NCBI GenBank assembly: GCA_965660875.1
Contig: CBFIBQ010000015.1
Span: 1-64,000, forward strand
Length of the DNA stretch: 64,000 bases
Direction: 5' to 3'
From: UBA6770 sp965660875
GTDB lineage: Bacteria; Bacteroidota; Bacteroidia; Flavobacteriales_G; Salibacteraceae
Positions 34,535 through 45,200 of this stretch are shown here, in pieces. Under the pieces are notes generated by a model. It was not told the DNA's origin, ran no database searches, and saw nothing but the letters and a program-made list of their open reading frames with translations. Position 1 is the first letter of the stretch. Each line of letters opens with the position of its first letter. The position numbers were made by a program, and so were the translations under genes.

Positions 34535-36988
34535 ATGAAAAAAATAATTTTATCTGCACTCTTTTTAGGTTTGATGTTCGGTGCGACATCACAAACGCGC
34601 TTGTATGTAGATACGGACGCTACAGGAGCAAACGACGGTTCCAGTTGGGCTGATGCCTTCACCGAGCTTTCGGACGCAGCCACTTACCTTGACACAATAA
34701 CGAATAAACCTTCTCAGCCTGATATTTGGGTAGCTGAAGGTACTTACACTCCAGATCCAACAGGTCTTGCTCGTCCGCAGGAAGCAACCTTTAAGTTCGA
34801 TGAGAGTGTAAATCTATATGGTGGCTTTAACGGAACTGAGACAGCTGTAAATCAGGCTGATCCTGTAGTACACGAAACCATTTTATCCGGTGACTTGAAT
34901 GGTAACGATAATGGAGAGCACACAAGCACGAACTCAAGCTATTACGATAACTGCTATAATGTAATAACTATGCCCTCCAGCACATTTGCGCAGCGACTTT
35001 TCATTAAAGGCTTTACCATTAAAGGTGGTCGTGCTTCTAGTGGCCCTGGAAGGGGAGCTGCCATTAATTGTGCTCATAATCTGAACGTGAATCAATGTAT
35101 TTTCGAGGACAACTTCGGGGTACTGAGTTATTCTGTGGTTTACGCTAATCCTTTTTACGCTTCTAATTGTTGGGTTTATGAGTGCAAGTTTCGCAATAAC
35201 ACAGGTGGGCGCTCTATAATTGGCGTCAGTAACTCAGGACAAAGACGTACCTATTCAAGACTTTATTTGTACAACAACGAGTTTTATGAAAATAAGGCAG
35301 AGCGAGGCATTGTACAAGGGCACCAGTACTATTTAGGGTCCAGCGCGACGAACAGGGATATCGAATACTATATCTATAACAATTTATTTTATAAAAACAC
35401 TCTTTCAGATGCTGAAGGCGCTCCCGTGTACTTGCATCACCAGGATAACCAAGGAATCTATATGTTTAAAGTAGATGTAATCGGTAATATCTTCTGGGAA
35501 AATGACGCTGAGAATAAGGCCGTTTACGTCGAAGATCGCACTTCGAATACGAAAGAACTGGAGCGCTTGTATTTTTTGTCTAATTTGATTGACGGAACGG
35601 ATACCTTAACATTGGACAGCTTACATGTTGATCAAACACCTTGGAACGGTTTTGCTGGTAGATCATATGTTCAGTCAAATATCTATAACGTGTACCCAAT
35701 GTTTAATGATACTTCGGTCAATGACTTTTCCATAACAGATTGCAATGCCCCAGGAAACGATTTAGTTGCCTTTACAGCTGATGGTATGCCGCAATCATAC
35801 AAAACTCGTGACCATTTAGGAAACAATCGCAATGTGGGAATTCGTATAGATATTGGACCATACGAAGTGCAAAACAGCTTTACTGGATTTACGGCGGAAC
35901 AGCAAGACACATTAATTGTTGCTACTTCTGGCTATGAGCCTTACACCTGGTATGATAATCGCAATCCGCAAAATCCTGTATTGTTACCTGACACAACCAA
36001 TACTTTAGTGCCAGCTGGTGATGGTGAATATATAGTTTTAGCCAGAAATGCTGATGGTTGTGGCGTATTGGTTGAAGTGGATTTCTGTGGACAGGTTAAG
36101 GTATCCCTTTCTGCAAGCGGCGATAGTATCGAAGCTGTGGGAACGGGCGGTAGTCATTACAACTTTGGATTAAGTGGTAATAACATTGTCCAACGGACTA
36201 GGAATAACAAAGTAGCTATCCAAGGCTATGGTGAATACACAGTAAGCCACTTTGGATGGAATGGCTCTTCACTCACGACTTGCGTGGCTAGGTCTACATT
36301 CAATTACTGTGGAGATATTCCAAACGTAACGATAACGCAGAACGACAGCTCTTTGGTCGCTTCGGTAGACGATGCTGCCAACTATCAATGGTACCGAAAC
36401 GATACCGCCATTCAAGGTGCAACCAACGCTACTTTTCCGCTCGCTTCAGCTGCTGATGGCAGTTACTCAGTGGAAGTTTCCGAAAATGAGTGCAGCGGTA
36501 CGTCCAATAAACTGGACTACTGTAGCGGAATTCCCAACCAGCCTGAAGTGTTACTGACGGACGGTGAGTTAGGGGTTGATGGCAACTTTGACAGCTATCA
36601 GTGGTACTTGGACGGCGCACCAATTACCGGTGCAACATCGGCTACGCATACACCTACAGAAAATGGAAGCTACACGGTAAAAGTTACGGCTTCGGGTTGC
36701 GAGCGCGAAGCAAAAGCTCTGGCTTACGATGCAACGGGTATAGTATCCCTAAAAAATGCCGCCGTGCGCATTTATCCTAATCCAGCAAATGAATCGATCA
36801 CTATAGACCACCTACCTCAATTCAGCGAGGTGCGAATTACGGATTTAACGGGTAAAACGGTAGCTCTTTTGTATCCGAAAGAGCAAAGTGTACAGCTTAC
36901 GGTTCAAAGTTGGGAACAAGGCATGTATCTTGTTCAAATAACTAAAAATCAGGAGGTCATTACTTCCTTATTAACCATTCAAGAGTAA
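34535..36988 (+). CDS. T9SS-sorted protein with parallel beta-helix
   Basis: An 817-residue secreted protein. The signal peptide (1-20) is followed by the typical opening YVDTDATGANDGSSWADAFT and later LYGGFNGTE of right-handed beta-helix proteins (DUF1565/choice-of-anchor type), covering about residues 22-445. Two or three Ig-like or adhesion modules follow (NYQWYRNDTAIQGATNATFP; SYQWYLDGAPITGATSATHT). The end (RIYPNPANESITID...WEQGMYLVQI) is a type A T9SS sorting domain. It is likely a surface adhesin or polysaccharide-binding protein. A terminator follows. Confidence 0.88.
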   Translation: MKKIILSALFLGLMFGATSQTRLYVDTDATGANDGSSWADAFTELSDAATYLDTITNKPSQPDIWVAEGTYTPDPTGLARPQEATFKFDESVNLYGGFNGTETAVNQADPVVHETILSGDLNGNDNGEHTSTNSSYYDNCYNVITMPSSTFAQRLFIKGFTIKGGRASSGPGRGAAINCAHNLNVNQCIFEDNFGVLSYSVVYANPFYASNCWVYECKFRNNTGGRSIIGVSNSGQRRTYSRLYLYNNEFYENKAERGIVQGHQYYLGSSATNRDIEYYIYNNLFYKNTLSDAEGAPVYLHHQDNQGIYMFKVDVIGNIFWENDAENKAVYVEDRTSNTKELERLYFLSNLIDGTDTLTLDSLHVDQTPWNGFAGRSYVQSNIYNVYPMFNDTSVNDFSITDCNAPGNDLVAFTADGMPQSYKTRDHLGNNRNVGIRIDIGPYEVQNSFTGFTAEQQDTLIVATSGYEPYTWYDNRNPQNPVLLPDTTNTLVPAGDGEYIVLARNADGCGVLVEVDFCGQVKVSLSASGDSIEAVGTGGSHYNFGLSGNNIVQRTRNNKVAIQGYGEYTVSHFGWNGSSLTTCVARSTFNYCGDIPNVTITQNDSSLVASVDDAANYQWYRNDTAIQGATNATFPLASAADGSYSVEVSENECSGTSNKLDYCSGIPNQPEVLLTDGELGVDGNFDSYQWYLDGAPITGATSATHTPTENGSYTVKVTASGCEREAKALAYDATGIVSLKNAAVRIYPNPANESITIDHLPQFSEVRITDLTGKTVALLYPKEQSVQLTVQSWEQGMYLVQITKNQEVITSLLTIQE

Positions 36989-37010
36989 TTTGTTTTTATT
37001 ACTAGACTGA

Positions 37011-37047
37011 AAAGCGCCGTTCAATTCATTTTAAGCGGCGTTTTTTT
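37011..37047 (+). terminator. Rho-independent terminator after the T9SS gene
   Basis: CGCCG (37015-37019) pairs with CGGCG (37036-37040), extended by A/T and wobble pairs on both sides and followed by seven T. It lies 22 bp after the stop at 36988. Confidence 0.8.
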
Positions 37048-37193
37048 ATGGCTGTGTTTCTCTTTAATTCGGCTGAACCACAGCAGTATATGACTGTCAA
37101 AATACCGCATTTGTGTTATCGAAACCCTAAAATCTGTTGGTCGCTACAGTAGAAATTAGCCAATATTTGTGCGATATTTTAAAAAGGTACCCG

Positions 37194-38237
37194 ATGAAAA
37201 TCCTATTAAAACAATTAGGCGCCTCCTGCAAGAAGGAGCACAAGATAGCCTACGCCCGTTCAAAACACTGGAACGGTAAAGTGTTTGAAAACCTTTCCAA
37301 AACAGAAATGGATATCAACTTAAAAACATTACCAGGGTTGATACAAGAGAACTTTAAAGGGCGAAAAGCGCGCGATCCTAAGCAAAACTTGCCAATGACA
37401 CAGCTAGATAAAGATGCCTTTAAAAAAGACGGTAATACGAAGTTTGTTTGGTTCGGCCATTCGGCTATGTTGTTGCAATTCGCTAATAAAAATTTTCTAA
37501 TTGACCCGATGTTAGGTCCCGATGCTTCACCCATCGGCCCGGTGCGCACGAAGCGCTATACCGCTGGAACCTTGGGAGTAATTGATACCTTACCAGAGAT
37601 TGATGCCGTATTGCTGACGCATGACCATTACGATCACTTGGATTTGCAAAGTATTGAATTGCTCGGTAACAAAGTATCTACTTGGTATGTAGGACTTGGA
37701 ATCAAACGGCATTTGGTAAAGTGGGGCATACCTGCCGAGCAAATAACGGAATTCGACTGGTGGGAAGAGCTGGAATTAGACGGACTGAAACTGGTTTACA
37801 CCCCTTCACGCCATTTTTCGGGCAGAGGATTGGCTGATAGGGCAAAATCTCTGTGGGGCGGTTGGGTCTTTATTTCCGAAGCAGACCGAGTGTATTGGTC
37901 GGGTGATGGCGGTTACGATACCCATTTTAAGGAAGTAGGCGAAAAATACGGACCTTTTAGTTTGGGTTTTATGGAGTGCGGTCAGTACAATAAACTGTGG
38001 CATCACATTCACATGTACCCAGAAGAAGCGGTTCAAGCGGCAATGGACGCGCAGGTAAAAAAGACGGTTCCCGTGCATTGGGGCGGATTTACTTTGGCCT
38101 TGCACCATTGGAAAGAACCCGTTGAGCGTTTTACGGAAGCTGCAGCGGAAAAAGAAATGCAATACCTAACACCCCAAATCGGAGCTGTAACGACCGAAAA
38201 CAGCAGCACGAAGCATTGGTGGGAAAAGTTTAAGTAG
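37194..38237 (+). CDS. MBL-fold metallo-hydrolase (NAPE-PLD/UlaG-like)
   Basis: A 347-residue zinc-dependent hydrolase. It contains VWFGHSAMLLQFANKNFLIDP (about 84-104), the metal motif LTHDHYDHLD (about 145-154), RHFSGRGL, YWSGDGGYD and HHIHMYPEEAVQA with PVHWGGF. This set is seen in the N-acylphosphatidylethanolamine phospholipase D/RomA-like branch of the family. The substrate is unknown; a phospholipid derivative is possible by family. ATG at 37194 is chosen; a longer in-frame GTG-type start at 37137 would add 19 residues without support. Confidence 0.88.
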   Translation: MKILLKQLGASCKKEHKIAYARSKHWNGKVFENLSKTEMDINLKTLPGLIQENFKGRKARDPKQNLPMTQLDKDAFKKDGNTKFVWFGHSAMLLQFANKNFLIDPMLGPDASPIGPVRTKRYTAGTLGVIDTLPEIDAVLLTHDHYDHLDLQSIELLGNKVSTWYVGLGIKRHLVKWGIPAEQITEFDWWEELELDGLKLVYTPSRHFSGRGLADRAKSLWGGWVFISEADRVYWSGDGGYDTHFKEVGEKYGPFSLGFMECGQYNKLWHHIHMYPEEAVQAAMDAQVKKTVPVHWGGFTLALHHWKEPVERFTEAAAEKEMQYLTPQIGAVTTENSSTKHWWEKFK

Positions 38238-38251
38238 GAGGCAACCTAGAA

Positions 38252-38704
38252 CTAAAATCTGGGTAAAAACATACCCGCTTTTGTTTTGTAGCGCTCGTAA
38301 TTGGCGAATTTTTTCGACAACAATTTTTCTTCATAACTTGCCTTGAACCAAAACAGAGCACAAAGCGCTAGAAAGACCAAGAAACGCAAACCATTGCCCG
38401 AGTATACCGCATAGCCAGCAGTAGTAAATAAAATACCCGTGTAAATTGGGTGGCGGATAAAGCGGTATACACCCGATTCAATGAGTTCTGCATGAACTTT
38501 TGGTGAAGGAAATACGGAAAGGCTTTTTCGTAAGGCAAATACAGATCCTACGGCAATGAAAAAGCCAAGTACCGTAAACCCTAAGCCGAACCATTGCAGC
38601 CCCTTGTGCAGAGAAAAATCAATCGCTGGTATACGAAAAAGGTACGCCAAAAAGAGTAGGAGCTGAACGCCTACGAAAGACAAGTCTTTGCGAGACCGCG
38701 TCAA
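38252..38704 (-). CDS. Isoprenylcysteine methyltransferase-like membrane protein
   Basis: A 150-residue membrane protein with four to five hydrophobic segments and the motif GVYRFIRHPIYTGILF followed by EEKLLSKKFANYERYKTK near the end. This is the signature of the ICMT/PEMT-like membrane methyltransferase family, which uses SAM on small or lipid substrates. Bacterial members are mostly uncharacterised. It is followed on the other strand by the convergent MBL gene and preceded by two small membrane genes in the same direction. Confidence 0.85.
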   Translation of the reverse strand: MTRSRKDLSFVGVQLLLFLAYLFRIPAIDFSLHKGLQWFGLGFTVLGFFIAVGSVFALRKSLSVFPSPKVHAELIESGVYRFIRHPIYTGILFTTAGYAVYSGNGLRFLVFLALCALFWFKASYEEKLLSKKFANYERYKTKAGMFLPRF

Positions 38705-38706
38705 GA

Positions 38707-38970
38707 TTATTTGGGTTTTACTTTTTCAAACTCCACCGATAGCTCTTCAGCTGCGGTCGAATCCAAAGTATTGTTTTTGTTGGGCACAAAGCAATTGCCA
38801 CCGGCACAACCGAAAGCAAATAGTCCCATTGATGCAAAATAACCGCCTATAACTACTCCCAGCCATTGCTGCGTATACAGCGAGTTGATAATAAAGGCGG
38901 TACCCAGGCCCAAATACAAGAATCTAGAGAAGTTCCAGCCCGTAAATAGGCGAGTTTTTAAGTGTTTCAT
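38707..38970 (-). CDS. Small membrane protein
   Basis: An 87-residue protein with two transmembrane segments (about 13-30 and 37-55) and a short C-terminal tail. The sequence FGCAGGNCF resembles short thiol-containing membrane proteins related to the YgaP C-terminal DUF2892 fold, but the match is weak. It overlaps the upstream gene by 4 bp and sits 2 bp before the methyltransferase, so all three form one transcript. Confidence 0.65.
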   Translation of the reverse strand: MKHLKTRLFTGWNFSRFLYLGLGTAFIINSLYTQQWLGVVIGGYFASMGLFAFGCAGGNCFVPNKNNTLDSTAAEELSVEFEKVKPK

Positions 38971-39158
38971 GTTTTCTTTTCAAAATTACTGAGGAGCAAA
39001 CCGCCCATTAAAGCGCCATAGATGCTGCTGTTCATAGGGTCGGAAGTTATGGCGCATGTACCGCTAGCACAACCTACAAAGTGGTAATAAGCATACCCCG
39101 CAAGCGTTCCAATGGCGATACCTATTACGGTAAGTTTATGTTGGAGTAGAAAGTTCAT
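38967..39158 (-). CDS. DUF6132-like small membrane protein
   Basis: A 63-residue protein with two short membrane spans and the motif FVGCASGTCAITSDPMNSS, in which two Cys lie at the membrane edge. This pattern is the mark of the DUF6132 family, often next to thioredoxin or sulfur-related genes in Bacteroidota. It is the first gene of a three-gene group. Confidence 0.7.
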   Translation of the reverse strand: MNFLLQHKLTVIGIAIGTLAGYAYYHFVGCASGTCAITSDPMNSSIYGALMGGLLLSNFEKKT

Positions 39159-39282
39159 TAGTTTTTCCTCTGTTCAAATTCAATTTAGGAACAAATTTAA
39201 GCTTGCGTATGCAAGGTTCTTGTTAACTAGGTTACATAGGGCGTCTTATATTTGGTGTGGCAGTTTGTTGAGCCTATCGCTT

Positions 39283-41097
39283 TTACTTACGATAATCGTA
39301 TACGAACTTAGAACTGGCACCATACGGAGGGAAATAGCCTTGCAAATACCCAGATGGTAATCCGTAGCGCAAAACATTTGAATATATTTTTTCACTTCCG
39401 CCCAAATCGAGCACCATACGCACATTCACATGAGCAGACCCGGGCGGCAACGCAAGGCGCTGTTCCACCATTTTTTTGGCGGGGAAGTTTCCCTTGTAAT
39501 AAGAGTTTCCGCAAGTTACTTGTGGAGGCCCGGCAACCGTTTTCCATTTTCCCGGTTCGGTCTCAAACTGAAGACTCAATTGAAACAAACCATCCTGAAA
39601 CTCAACCGGCAACTCCGCTTTAGTATTGTTGATTACCCGAACGGTTAATCCGTTGTTTTGACTAACCTGTACTTCAATACCTTTTTTACTGGCCTTTAGG
39701 TCTTTAGGTATCTCCATGTAAACTCTTGAATTAACCCGTAATGTGCAGGTGTAAAAGTCTTTAAGTTCAAAGGTAGGTGCGTTTTTTTCTTCTGTAAAGA
39801 TAAGTTCGCCACGTTCAGAAAAGTAACAAGCACGATCGTTAAAACTCAACTGAATAACATCATTAAACCAGGGGTTGGTAATTAGGTCTTGGTGCAATTT
39901 GAAAAACTCCAAACTTTGGCGTTTGAGCACAAACTCCTCCTTGGTTTTCTCTTCAGTTTTAAAGTTGTACACGGCCCATTTTTTTGCTGGATTAGCGCCT
40001 ACCGTGTCAGAAACCAACATCGTTTCATTTTTAATGCCCATGGGGTGAATTTCTTTGTAGGGTAGCGGTTCCAAAAGCGCTTTATTGGGTTGGTACAAAT
40101 ACCATTTCTGCTTCATTTTAACGGGATATCTTCCCGAGCGACTGTCGGTTGGTAAAACTGCATCAAACAAATAATTTCCTTCAATAACAGCATTGGAAAT
40201 ACTTACGTACTTCTTTGTTCCCAAAAGCAATCCGAATCTAGAAAGTTCCTTTCGATTAGATACACACAGACTGAGGTTCGTATTGCTGTTGCGGTCAGAT
40301 TTTAAGTATTGCATGGGCCACCACATATTAAATTCCCATGGGTTTTGAACGCGCATAGGAGCCCCTTTATCAGAAACAAAGACGTAGTTGCCTTGAATCA
40401 CTCGTAGGGTTTTGTAATAATTAATGTCCGGTTGATCGGCTAAAATAGCTTGACCCTTTTTATTTATGACCGAAAATAATTTGTCTTTTCCTTTTTGCTG
40501 AACGATGACCACATACCCTTGCTGGGTAACATCCACTTTTGTAACGTTTCTGAATTTGTTGATTCTGGTGAGTTTTGGATTTCCTTTGCTAGCAATATAT
40601 TGTTCGGCAGTTTGATTCGCTCGGTTCCATAAAAACAGACCGCTATAATTACCTATTATCAAACTGTCCTCATAGGTTTTTAAGACCACACCCGAAGCAT
40701 GCCAGATTTTTTTCTTTTCCTGCGAGATTAAAATGTCCTCATCGTAAACCTTGGGTTTTAGTGGGAAATCTAATGTGTCTATAAAAACACCTTCAGAAGA
40801 AAGGTGAAAGAACTTGCCGTTGCGTTGGGCCAGCGCAAAACTGCCATTAAATGGGTAAGCAACGCTAAATTCCGACGGAAATAGCTTTTTGCCGTATTGG
40901 TTTATGTAGGAGAAACTGCCGTTGTGATACGACAAAAAGTACTTGGGGTGTGTATTGTCGATAAAGGTTCTGGGAGCCTTATCCAGAAAATCTCCATCGT
41001 CATCAATCAGGCGATATCCTGTTGGGGTACAAACGGGAACTTGGGCAATTAGGCACATGCTACCTAATAATAGGAGGGAACTGAGTATTGTTTTCAT
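39283..41097 (-). CDS. Hypothetical exported protein, possibly WG-repeat-like
   Basis: A 604-residue protein with a signal peptide (MKTILSSLLLLGSMCLIA). The body shows repeated beta segments such as GYRLIDDDGDFLDKAP, NGSFSYINQYGKKLFP and NGKFFHLSSEGVFI. They recall WG/KWG repeats and suggest a beta-propeller or solenoid. The last ~130 residues (KKGIEVQVSQNNGLTVRVINNTK) look like a separate beta domain, with no T9SS sorting signal. ATG 41097 is chosen; an upstream ATG would add six residues before the signal peptide. Function unknown. Confidence 0.7.
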   Translation of the reverse strand: MKTILSSLLLLGSMCLIAQVPVCTPTGYRLIDDDGDFLDKAPRTFIDNTHPKYFLSYHNGSFSYINQYGKKLFPSEFSVAYPFNGSFALAQRNGKFFHLSSEGVFIDTLDFPLKPKVYDEDILISQEKKKIWHASGVVLKTYEDSLIIGNYSGLFLWNRANQTAEQYIASKGNPKLTRINKFRNVTKVDVTQQGYVVIVQQKGKDKLFSVINKKGQAILADQPDINYYKTLRVIQGNYVFVSDKGAPMRVQNPWEFNMWWPMQYLKSDRNSNTNLSLCVSNRKELSRFGLLLGTKKYVSISNAVIEGNYLFDAVLPTDSRSGRYPVKMKQKWYLYQPNKALLEPLPYKEIHPMGIKNETMLVSDTVGANPAKKWAVYNFKTEEKTKEEFVLKRQSLEFFKLHQDLITNPWFNDVIQLSFNDRACYFSERGELIFTEEKNAPTFELKDFYTCTLRVNSRVYMEIPKDLKASKKGIEVQVSQNNGLTVRVINNTKAELPVEFQDGLFQLSLQFETEPGKWKTVAGPPQVTCGNSYYKGNFPAKKMVEQRLALPPGSAHVNVRMVLDLGGSEKIYSNVLRYGLPSGYLQGYFPPYGASSKFVYDYRK

Positions 41098-41277
41098 AGT
41101 ACTTGTGAATAGCAAATAAAGTGCCCAAATAGGCTATCACAGCTGTAAATGGTATTAGTGGAGCATATGGCTTATGGAGTGGCTTACAACTGTACACAAG
41201 ATCAAACGCAGACGACTAAAGAAATGCCGTATGCTTGTTATCACAGCGTTGGCATGTCAATTGTTATGGTGCACACT

Positions 41278-41730
41278 ATGCGTGTCGTAATTTTAATCCT
41301 ATTGGCGCAGCTGCCCTTTCTACTGAAGGCTCAGGATAGCTTGTTTTATGTCAACAAGGCCGTTTCTGTTGTAAAATCGGAGTGGAAAGAAAACCGCAGA
41401 TCCATTCAACTGTTTGACCTTAAAGGCAACAACACCTATACTACTGAAGAAGTTCAAGCCAGCTTTCAGGTAAGGGTTTCCTTCACTTTTCATAAAAATG
41501 GAGCGGTGAAAACTGCAACTATTCGCACCAACCCGGGCGCTAGCCGTTACCATTACGAAACGATGATAGAGTTTGACTCGGTAAACCAACCCCTCACTAA
41601 AATCAAAAAACGTCTGCCTGAGGATTACGAGACAATCAGTAAACAAAAAATTGAGTTTTGGAATAGAAAGCAGCAACGGTGGGTTACCCAAGAACAAATA
41701 AAATGTAATCCCCGCCTAAAAGCCGAATGA
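41278..41730 (+). CDS. Small exported protein
   Basis: A 150-residue protein with a signal peptide (MRVVILILLAQLPFLLKA) and a mature part of ~130 residues with alternating strands (NTYTTEEVQASFQVRVSFTF, KNGAVKTATIRTNPG). No family is recognised. The first possible start at 41149 would add 43 polar residues before the signal peptide, so 41278 is preferred. Confidence 0.6.
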   Translation: MRVVILILLAQLPFLLKAQDSLFYVNKAVSVVKSEWKENRRSIQLFDLKGNNTYTTEEVQASFQVRVSFTFHKNGAVKTATIRTNPGASRYHYETMIEFDSVNQPLTKIKKRLPEDYETISKQKIEFWNRKQQRWVTQEQIKCNPRLKAE

Positions 41731-41823
41731 ATGGAAGCATTTGTGGAATAGGTGATAATCGTCACAAATTATTTAAAGTAAATTCCGCTATTTTGTATTT
41801 GGAAAAGCATGTAGCGTTCCATT

Positions 41824-42222
41824 ATGGCATTTTCTAAAAAACATAAATCTTGGTTTCGATTCGTTTCGTTAAGTGTGTTATCACTTGCCGCAGTCATTAT
41901 GCTTTTGCATGCCGTACTTCCACACCAACATCACAATGAATTAAGTGCAACGGAGCATTCAAAGGAACACCAGAGTCCAGAAAACTTATTGGATTGGCTG
42001 GAACTTGTTTTTCATTACGACCAAGGTGAGCAACATTTAGAAGATTACGCTACAAGTGAAGCAAATTACGACTCGCTTGTTCAAATCCATTTCGAAAGCG
42101 AAGAAGCACCAAGCGCTTTATTTTTTGCGCTTACAGCACCGGTGTACCCCATTGAACCAAATGGCATTACCCATACATCTTTTAGTCCCGAAAACCCCTT
42201 CAGGGGACCTCCTGTAGCTTAA
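41824..42222 (+). CDS. His-rich small protein upstream of metal efflux genes
   Basis: A 132-residue protein with one N-terminal hydrophobic segment (about 12-30) directly followed by LPHQHHNELSATEHSKEH, which has several His residues able to bind metal. It starts 51 bp before the efflux pump gene. Small His-rich exported proteins at this place in Bacteroidota Czc/Cus operons are thought to sense or buffer metals. That role here is inferred. Confidence 0.65.
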   Translation: MAFSKKHKSWFRFVSLSVLSLAAVIMLLHAVLPHQHHNELSATEHSKEHQSPENLLDWLELVFHYDQGEQHLEDYATSEANYDSLVQIHFESEEAPSALFFALTAPVYPIEPNGITHTSFSPENPFRGPPVA

Positions 42223-42272
42223 TCCAACCCGAACTGCCAACCAGTTTTAAGTTACACCTTTAATTTTTTTTC

Positions 42273-45200
42273 ATGTTATCGAAAATGATTCGATTCAGCT
42301 TGAATAACAAGCTGATTATATTCCTGTTCACTTTATTGGTAGTGGTTACAGGAATTTATTCCCTATTTAACCTATCGTTTGGAACCGTGCCGGACGTAAC
42401 GAACAATCAGGTTCAAGTAATTACTACCACTCGAAATCTCTCTACACAGGATGTAGAACAGTTTATAACCTATCCCATTGAGTTGGAAATTGCCAATCTG
42501 CCTGGAGTTGAGGAGATAAGGTCGGTTTCTAAGTTTGGGCTTTCGGTGGTCACCATTGTTTTTGAAGATGGAATGGGTACCTATTTGCCCCGTCAACTGA
42601 TTGCCGAAAAGTTAGACCTGGCTTCGGCCAATATTCCCGCTGAATTTGGAAAACCCACCATGGGACCGATATCTACCGGTTTGGGCGAAATCTATCAATA
42701 CATTTTAGAGGTTGATACCGCCTACAAGCAGGAGTATTCAGTTATGGAGCTGCGAAGCATTCAAGATTGGGTAGTGAGAAGACAATTATTGGGCATACCA
42801 GGAGTGGTTGAAGTAAATACTTGGGGCGGTTATTTAAAACAATACGAAGTAGCAATTGACCCCATGAAGCTCAGGTCGCTAAACCTATCCATTTCGAGCG
42901 TATACGAGGCACTCGAAATGAACAATAGTGTAGCAGGTGGAGGTTATATTGAAAAAGGTAAATACGCCTACTTTATCCGAGGAGAAGGACTCTCAAAAAA
43001 TATTGAGGACATTGAAAACACGGTATTAAAAAACGATAGAGGAGTTCCGGTTTACATTAAAGACGTGGCTCAAGTTCAATTTGGTTATGCTACTCGTTTT
43101 GGAGCCATCACGGCAAATGGAGAAGGGGAGAAAGTACTGGGGCAGGTAATGATGCTCAAGGATGCCAATCCAAAAGAGGTGATTGAAAAAGTGAAGCAGC
43201 GGGTAGAGGAAATCAAACCTTCTTTACCCCCCGGAATTCGTATCAACCCGTTTTTAGAACGGAGTGAGTTGATAGACAAAACCAGTTCCACCATTTTAGA
43301 GAACCTCATTTTAGGTTGTTTAATCGTGATTTTTGTAGTCGTGCTGCTCTTGGGTAACTGGCGTGCGGGACTTGTTGTAGCTTCAATAATACCGCTGAGC
43401 TTGCTGTTTGCTATTTCGTTGATGTACTTTTTTGATGTTGACGCCAACCTCATGAGCCTTGGGGCCATTGATTTTGGAATAATCATAGATGCAGCGGTTA
43501 TTATTGTGGAATTCGTGGCATTTGGAATCACCAAATCTCAGAAAGACCTCATTGCATTGAGTGGAAGCGAAAGAAGGCTTAGAATAGACGAAATCACCTT
43601 TAATAGCACCAACAAGATGATGCGCTCGGCCATTTTTGGTCAGTTGATTATCATTATCGTGTTGGTTCCCATACTGTTGTTGTCCAACGTGGAAGGAAAA
43701 ATGTTTCGACCTATGGCGGCCACCTTGGCTTTTGCTCTATTGGGTACTATGTTGTTCTGTTTTACCTACGTGCCGGTAATTTCAAGTTTAGTGCTTCGCC
43801 CCACTAGCAGTGGGAGTCTCAACTTTAGCAATCGACTCATTTTACGATTAAAAAACAACTACGAACGCTTGCTGAACTGGGCCATTGGAAAGCCTAGGCT
43901 CATGATCACTAGCGCTGTCGTTTTGTTTGTTTTTGCGCTCAGCATATTTCTTAGAATGGGCGGCGAGTTTGCTCCTAAGTTAGACGAGGGAGACTTTGTA
44001 ATTCAACCGGTTTTAAAAACGGGCACCTCGCTCTCACAAACGATTGCCACTACTACTGAAATAGAAAAGGTGCTTAAAACTTTTCCAGAAGTAGATCAAG
44101 TAGTTACTAGAATTGGAGCGGCAGAGATACCCACTGACCCCATGTCAATGGAAGAAACGGACGTAATTATCACCCTGTTGCCCAAAAGCGAGTGGAAAAC
44201 AGCACAAAGCAAAGACGCGTTGGCTCAAAAGATGAAAGACGAACTGCTGCGAAACATTGCCGGAGTGGATTACGAGTTTACTCAACCCATTGAAATGCGA
44301 TTTAATGAGCTCATTACTGGTGTAAGGGCCGATTTGGCGATTAAAATTTTTGGAGAAGACTTGTCGGTTCTGAACGATAAGGCACAGGAAATAGCCCGCG
44401 TCATTTCTGAAGTGGACGGCGCAGCTGACATTACGGTAGAAAAAACGGCTGGCCTGCCGCAAATGCTGGTGAGTTACAACCGAAGAAGAATTGCGCAATT
44501 CGGGGTAACCATCAAACAGGTCAACGAAGTTTTGGGCGTTGCTTTTGCTGGAAAAGTAGCCGGGGGTATTTACGAAGGTGAAAAACGATTTGACCTAGTA
44601 GTACGCTACGATTCCAGCTATCGAAAAGGCATTCAGAATATTGAAAATTTGCTGGTTACTGGAAAAAATGGGCTGCAAATACCCTTGGAAGAGTTAGCGG
44701 AAATAACTTTCGAAAAAGGCCCCGCCAAGATATCTCGTGAAAATACCCATCGGAGAACGGTTGTAAATGTTAACGTAAGGGGACGTGACCTCGAATCGGT
44801 AGTGCTTGACATTCAACAACTCATCAACGAGCAGGTAGCATTTCCAGCGGGTTATCAGGTAACTTATGGTGGGCAATTTGAAAACCTACAGAGCGCCACC
44901 AAACACTTGATTTATGCGGTACCGCTGGCGCTTCTGCTGATATTGATATTGCTCTATTTCGCGTTTCGATCCATTAAAGAAGCCTTGTTGGTGTATTCCA
45001 CCATACCTCTGGCGGCAGTTGGCGGCGTTATTTTATTGTGGGTGCGCGATATGCCTTTTAGTATATCTGCCGGTGTGGGTTTTATTGCACTTTTTGGCAT
45101 TGCCGTACTCAACGGCATTGTGCTGATTAGTGAGTACAAAGAACTCTTCAATACCCACAAAAACTTCAGTATACCGCTCATTATCCGAGGGTCGGTTTCT